64,000 nucleotides of DNA from Psilocybe azurescens. Its lineage: Eukaryota > Basidiomycota > Agaricomycetes > Agaricales > Agrocybaceae. Both the position numbers and the translations under genes were made by a program. Positions 60,324 through 64,000 of the stretch are shown one piece after another (position 1 is the stretch's first letter; each line of letters starts with the position of its first letter). The stretch is taken from the NCBI GenBank assembly GCA_023853785.1, contig JAJIRX010000851.1, positions 310,001-374,000 on the forward strand. Reading direction: 5' to 3'. The notes beneath the pieces were generated by a model. That model did no database searches. It saw nothing but the letters and a program-made list of their open reading frames with translations, and was not told the DNA's origin.

Positions 60324-61157
60324 TCAACCCTCGGATAGACACCTGATCCCGCTCGACGCTTGACAATATCGCGTCTTTCCGAGTCTGGCCCGTTGAAGCG
60401 CCTTCTTGTCAATCCATATTTTGAGAGCAAATATCTCCCTTTCTCCATCATATTCCTCCAGTGAAAGGAAGGGTTCATCATTTGAAGTGTTATAATCGTC
60501 CTCAGAGTGAGATGGCCGAGATTTGGGAGTGATAGTCTGAACAGCATAGGTCTGGGGATCGGGATCCCTGTTACTAGCCAAGTATTCGTCTCGAGCATTA
60601 TAATCAGAGTCCTGCCAGTCCGTCACGCTTTCGATTGCGACGAGATCACGATCACGGGTATTGGATGAGAATAATACGGACGGGGTGCGACTGGTTTCCA
60701 TCCTGGGTGTTTTGTTGCCAGTGGCTGCCATTGTCAAAACCTGTTCCTTATCTGGGGTAGCACCGTCGTCGTCGTCACTGCTATCGGCCGCCGAAGGTAG
60801 AACGTGACGCTCCGATTTTTGCGCATAGGCGGCGTGTTCCTGTCCCAGCTCATCGCCATTTGTCAGGTTCGTCGCCATAGCGGGGCTCCAAGTCGGAGGC
60901 AGGACATCGTGGTAAAGTCCGCTGGGCGAGGTGTCGTTATACAGCGGCGCATCCGCGCTCAGCACATTGGGAGATGGGGAGTGACCGGTAGCAAGACCGA
61001 TAGGTCCAAAATCGTAGAAGAGAAACGCCCGAGCGAACAGGAAGAAACAGGCGATGAAAGACAAGTCCACTATTCTGCTCCACATCGCGTACACTTTGTG
61101 GGGCGGAGAGCCATGCGGAGACGCCGTCCGACGAGAGGTGGGAAATGATCTTGACAT
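60324..61157 (-). CDS. Hypothetical single-pass membrane protein
   Basis: The preferred start at 61157 gives MSRSFPTSRRTASPHGSPPH, a short basic cytoplasmic head. One strong membrane segment follows (IVDLSFIACFFLFARAFLFY). Then comes a long polar, acidic region (LPSAADSSDDDDGATPDKEQ, DWQDSDYNARDEYLASNRDP) ending in a more ordered stretch, EPFLSLEEYDGEREIFALKI, and a basic tail. This is the pattern of a type II or N-terminally anchored protein with a disordered lumenal or cytoplasmic domain. The frame is open upstream to 61433, but that part reads like leader. The family was not recognised. No intron is needed; the final 20 codons could be affected by a frame error. Confidence 0.5.
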   Translation of the reverse strand: MSRSFPTSRRTASPHGSPPHKVYAMWSRIVDLSFIACFFLFARAFLFYDFGPIGLATGHSPSPNVLSADAPLYNDTSPSGLYHDVLPPTWSPAMATNLTNGDELGQEHAAYAQKSERHVLPSAADSSDDDDGATPDKEQVLTMAATGNKTPRMETSRTPSVLFSSNTRDRDLVAIESVTDWQDSDYNARDEYLASNRDPDPQTYAVQTITPKSRPSHSEDDYNTSNDEPFLSLEEYDGEREIFALKIWIDKKALQRARLGKTRYCQASSGIRCLSEG

Positions 61158-62809
61158 TTCGAGAAAGGGTTCTTGTGACAGAGGTAAAAATTGTGCACAC
61201 ACGAGACAGCTCGGCGAATAATATGATGGATGGGATTCGCTAGAGGGCCGAGGGCGATGTAATGGACGTGTTACCGTGAGGCTAAGTTTGCTATTCTGGT
61301 GGGTTCGAGGGAGATCAAATGTATAACCAAAGTTAAGCAAGTGCAGTCGTCGCCCACGTGAGGAAAAGCCACAATGATAACAATGTTCTTTTGCAGTTCC
61401 CAAGAATTGTATCCGCGACCCATTCGAACGCACAGTTCTTCAGCTCCTCTTGTAAACGGGGCAGAAGAAAGGCGAAACCGGCTACCTTCAACATTCACGA
61501 GCAACAGGTCTGTGAAAGCCAACAGGCATACGAGAACAACCCGTTGCGGAACGAAGGGTTCTGTCATGTCCCACGTGTTTGATGATGTACACAATGAAAT
61601 CCGTATGGTTGTTAAAGTTCACGGTCCCAGAGGCGTCAAAGTATTGAAGGGTGGTGATGTGTCTGCTAGAGTCCAACTACTGGACAGGGAATATGTTTTC
61701 CCATTGCCTACGGGTTGCTTTGGTTTATTTCAATGGTCAAGTTTCGACGACAAACATAATAATCGAGAGAGGCTGTCACTAGCGATGGATTGCGAGCCAC
61801 AATATGCATATACAGGTCTGACCAAGACAGTCAGCAAAGAAAGTCCAGCGGTGTTCTCTGAGATCGTTCAGATAAACTGGTCAATACATGGTGTATATTG
61901 GTGCAAACGACCTCCACATATCCTGATGCCAGATAATCTATGCGGTGCCGAAGAAGATAAAGATGGTCACAAGCTCGAAGAACTGATATTCGAACGAGCA
62001 AGTCGAACAACGTGATACTGTAGCTGGTTGGTGTCTGGGACTCCTCCAGGCCGCGGGAACCTTTTATTAGCTATATATAGCCCAAAATGACAATTCGTTT
62101 CTCAAATACGAATTTGAGATGATGCAAGGTACGGGGCGACGTTTTGCATAAGACAGCCTCGGGAACGAGATAAATAGCATATTTCCCAATCCAAGACTAG
62201 AAAAAGGGCCCAAATTTCAGCGGGAGAACACAGGCACGCGTGGGGAGCCAGTGAGAAAACTCTGGAAAAACCTGCATAACGATCCAGGGTTACAAGTGCG
62301 ATTGGAGATTGCCGGTCAAGATGGTCAGGGGTTGCAGGGGTCTCTCAGGAGCATCCCAGAGTGATATAATAGTTATGTATGCGCCGGTAGCCTAGTAGAG
62401 TCTCAGATCATGCCAGAGGGTCTTTGCAAAAGAGATGAAGAACTAACCACCGAAATTGGAGGATAAAAGAGAAAGTAAAGAGAAAAAAGGAGTTTTTGGT
62501 AGGAGAAACAAACAAAGACGCCACACGGCAGTCCCTTTTCCAAAAGGGCATGGCCGTTGGATTATTTAAAGACAGTGGGTCACAAACATTTGGTCACAAC
62601 CACATCAAACAGAGTCAAGAATTAGAAGACGTTGATTGGAGATACTATATGTATTGTAACAGCGCACAACCCTTTCTCTACTTCTCGTTCTTCTCCGCCC
62701 TCAGCTGTATTTTCGCTTTCTAATTCCTTCCTTTCTTCTCTTCTTTCTTCGTTACTCTTTTACGCTCATCGTTAGTGCTGGAATTCAGAGAGAACGCCGT
62801 TGGAACGCC
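61158..62809. other. Region upstream of the Zn2Cys6 gene, possible unknown ORF
   Basis: Divergent from the membrane-protein gene. A plus-strand frame of 213 codons lies at 61374-62015 (listed separately). From 62020 to 62809 no gene is supported; the last 130 bases are T/C-rich (cttcctttcttctcttctttcttcg), as expected for a fungal leader just before the start of the transcription factor. Confidence 0.35.
61374..62015 (+). CDS. Unrecognised open reading frame
   Basis: A 213-codon frame whose second half has balanced, protein-like composition: IRMVVKVHGPRGVKVLKGGD, LLDREYVFPLPTGCFGLFQW and SIHGVYWCKRPPHILMPDNL. A frame this long is uncommon by chance at this base composition, but not impossible in 64 kb. 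An internal Met (MSHVFDDVHN, about 61566) could be the true start. No domain, signal peptide or neighbour gives a function. Confidence 0.28.
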   Translation: MITMFFCSSQELYPRPIRTHSSSAPLVNGAEERRNRLPSTFTSNRSVKANRHTRTTRCGTKGSVMSHVFDDVHNEIRMVVKVHGPRGVKVLKGGDVSARVQLLDREYVFPLPTGCFGLFQWSSFDDKHNNRERLSLAMDCEPQYAYTGLTKTVSKESPAVFSEIVQINWSIHGVYWCKRPPHILMPDNLCGAEEDKDGHKLEELIFERASRTT

Positions 62810-64000
62810 ATGTACAATTTTACTAGTTCCCGTCAACGCACACAGGATCAGCCTTTCTCGCCCTCGGAACCCTACCGGCAGCAGGAGTACTACATTTCAA
62901 ATAATATGCCAGACCATATACTCGCTCCTCCTCCAGAAAACTCTCCTCGCCAATATGCCGGAGACCATAGCCGGGCCGACCTCTATCAACCCACCAACGA
63001 GCACCACTTCTCAAACGCGCGTCAAAGTAACAATGTAGGCTTTGAATACAGCACAAGGAGAGAGTCTCATTCGCCAGTCAGTGCGCCATACATTCAGTCC
63101 TACGATCGTCGCGCAAGCAGCTCCTCAGACTTGCATATGCCTCCTGGACACTCATACCCAGAACATCACTACGCGGCCGACTCCTCATTACCCCGCCTTC
63201 CTAACACAGGCTCGTCGAAACGAAACAGTGGTCAGAGCATGCTTGATACCTACTCCCACGCGGGATCTCATTCCAATTTCGCCCATGAGCCTAGCTCAGC
63301 CATTACTGGCCCTGCCTCGGAGCATTCTGGCGAGTCAGAATTTTGGCCGAATATCGCGTCTGCAGCCTTTCAATCAGAACCGAAAACAAAGAAGGCTAGA
63401 CGTGAAAAGCCTCGCATTGAACTCGCTCCTGACCAACCGCCTACAACGCAGGGGAAACCTCGGGCTCGTGTCTATGTTGCTTGTTTGCAATGGCGAGTCA
63501 TGTTTAAAATATTATCTACCGCATGCCTAACCGTATTCTTGCTTAGTCGGACTCGAAAAATACGCTGCGACGGTGCAAAACCTGTCTGTCACAACTGCGG
63601 ACGCCGGGCGAATGGGAATAGCGAATGTAATTATGATTCCATTCCGAAGCGGAGGGGCCCAGACAAAACGCCAGGTGCTCGTCAACGTATGGCACGGGAT
63701 CTTAGGAATGATGACGATAACGGGCCTGCCCCTCGTCGACGCCGCAGGACTCGTGATAATTCCACTTCTGACACAAGCCAAACAAATCATCAACAATTCC
63801 CAACACGGCAACCGGTCGTTCGCGATGAATCGCCTCAGAGTGGCAGAATGAGCAGCTCTAATATCCTGCTTCCCTCACCTGAAATATCTGCTGATCTTAG
63901 CGGTAACACAAGCAACTTTGTTGCAGTATCAAATTACTCGCGATCGTCGTACTCGCCCTGTGGTTGTCATGGCCTCACACAATGCCCGGGCATCTTGGGT
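62810..64000 (+). CDS. Zn(II)2Cys6 fungal transcription factor (3' end outside window)
   Basis: The start at 62810 gives MYNFTSSRQRTQDQPFSPSE. A disordered Ser/Pro/His/Gln-rich region of about 200 residues follows, then a basic patch (KTKKARREKPRIEL). The binuclear zinc cluster is ACLQ-C-RTRKIRCDGAKPVCHNC, with a sixth Cys in NSECNYD: C-x2-C-x6-C-x6-C-x2-C-x9-C, followed by the basic linker KRRGPDKTPGARQR. The cluster is complete only if the 54-bp intron 63493-63546 is removed. It continues to the window edge (SGRMSSSNILLPSPEISADL ...) without a stop. Expected role: sequence-specific nuclear regulator. The fungal-specific regulatory domain, if any, lies outside the window. Confidence 0.82.
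   Translation, partial: MYNFTSSRQRTQDQPFSPSEPYRQQEYYISNNMPDHILAPPPENSPRQYAGDHSRADLYQPTNEHHFSNARQSNNVGFEYSTRRESHSPVSAPYIQSYDRRASSSSDLHMPPGHSYPEHHYAADSSLPRLPNTGSSKRNSGQSMLDTYSHAGSHSNFAHEPSSAITGPASEHSGESEFWPNIASAAFQSEPKTKKARREKPRIELAPDQPPTTQGKPRARVYVACLQWRVMFKILSTACLTVFLLSRTRKIRCDGAKPVCHNCGRRANGNSECNYDSIPKRRGPDKTPGARQRMARDLRNDDDNGPAPRRRRRTRDNSTSDTSQTNHQQFPTRQPVVRDESPQSGRMSSSNILLPSPEISADLSGNTSNFVAVSNYSRSSYSPCGCHGLTQCPGILG
63493..63546 (+). other. In-frame GC-AG intron splitting the Zn2Cys6 cluster
   Basis: Exon ...TTGCAATG, then GCGAGT, branch-like CCTAACC, acceptor CTTAG before TCGGACTCG. Splicing rebuilds Cys at position 2 of the cluster (TG|T). The intron is 54 nt, a multiple of three, and has no stop codon, so retention keeps the protein open but replaces that Cys with Trp and adds 18 residues. 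Confidence 0.8.

Overview
The window is nuclear DNA of a filamentous basidiomycete, most likely an Agaricomycete (mushroom-forming fungus). Genes are broken by many short introns (about 45-140 bp, mostly GT-AG with CTRAY-like branch sites and CAG/TAG acceptors). Gene spacing is compact, and the families are typical of this group: F-box/LRR proteins, a Crinkler-headed protein fused to a fungal kinase-like domain, an MFS sugar permease, Zn2Cys6 regulators and small secreted proteins. No rRNA, CRISPR or bacterial-style operon is visible, and I found no convincing tRNA.

Layout. 1-2.17 kb: remnant of a Crinkler/kinase-like gene (minus). 2.37-3.72 kb: F-box protein (minus). 4.49-6.58 kb: NudC-domain protein, NUDCD1 type (plus). 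7.65-9.85 kb: PP2C phosphatase (minus). 10.12-13.02 kb: MFS sugar transporter (minus). 13.0-15.2 kb: no gene seen. 15.23-15.92 kb: small zinc-finger protein (plus). 16.19-18.02 kb: BUD22 ribosome-biogenesis factor (minus), divergent from TBCD tubulin chaperone (plus, 18.39-23.05 kb). 23.42-25.69 kb: V-ATPase subunit B (plus). 26.40-29.09 kb: TCP11/SOK1 family (plus). 29.1-33.0 kb: gene-poor. 33.01-34.93 kb: amidohydrolase (plus). 35.94-37.99 kb: RAX1-like RGS membrane protein (minus). 38.0-43.3 kb: gene-poor, with F-box-like debris. 43.29-45.29 kb: CPA2 Na+/H+ antiporter (minus), directly abutting a GNAT acetyltransferase (45.28-45.94 kb, minus). 46.55-47.23 kb: secreted lineage-specific protein (minus). 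49.24-53.06 kb: MPS1/TTK kinase (minus). 53.41-55.05 kb: nitronate monooxygenase (minus). 55.66-56.50 kb: BCP/PrxQ peroxiredoxin (minus). 57.16-57.76 kb: ribosomal protein eS19 (minus). 58.33-59.74 kb: F-box protein (plus). 60.32-61.16 kb: single-pass membrane protein (minus). 62.81 kb to the end: Zn2Cys6 transcription factor (plus, truncated by the window).

Most of the genes are unlinked housekeeping functions (V-ATPase, eS19, TBCD, BUD22, MPS1, RAX1) mixed with fast-evolving accessory genes (Crinkler, F-box, secreted protein, transporter). I see no biosynthetic cluster. The most important technical observation is that nearly every conserved gene, including V-ATPase B and eS19, needs one or more single-base corrections, often in runs of 3-5 identical bases. 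This looks like residual assembly error and must be allowed for before calling any gene here broken. The most interesting biology is: a GC-AG intron that splits a Zn2Cys6 cluster and is open in frame if retained; two genes whose first coding exon is only the ATG; an ATGATG-type overlap of GNAT and antiporter genes; and the Crinkler-kinase remnant.
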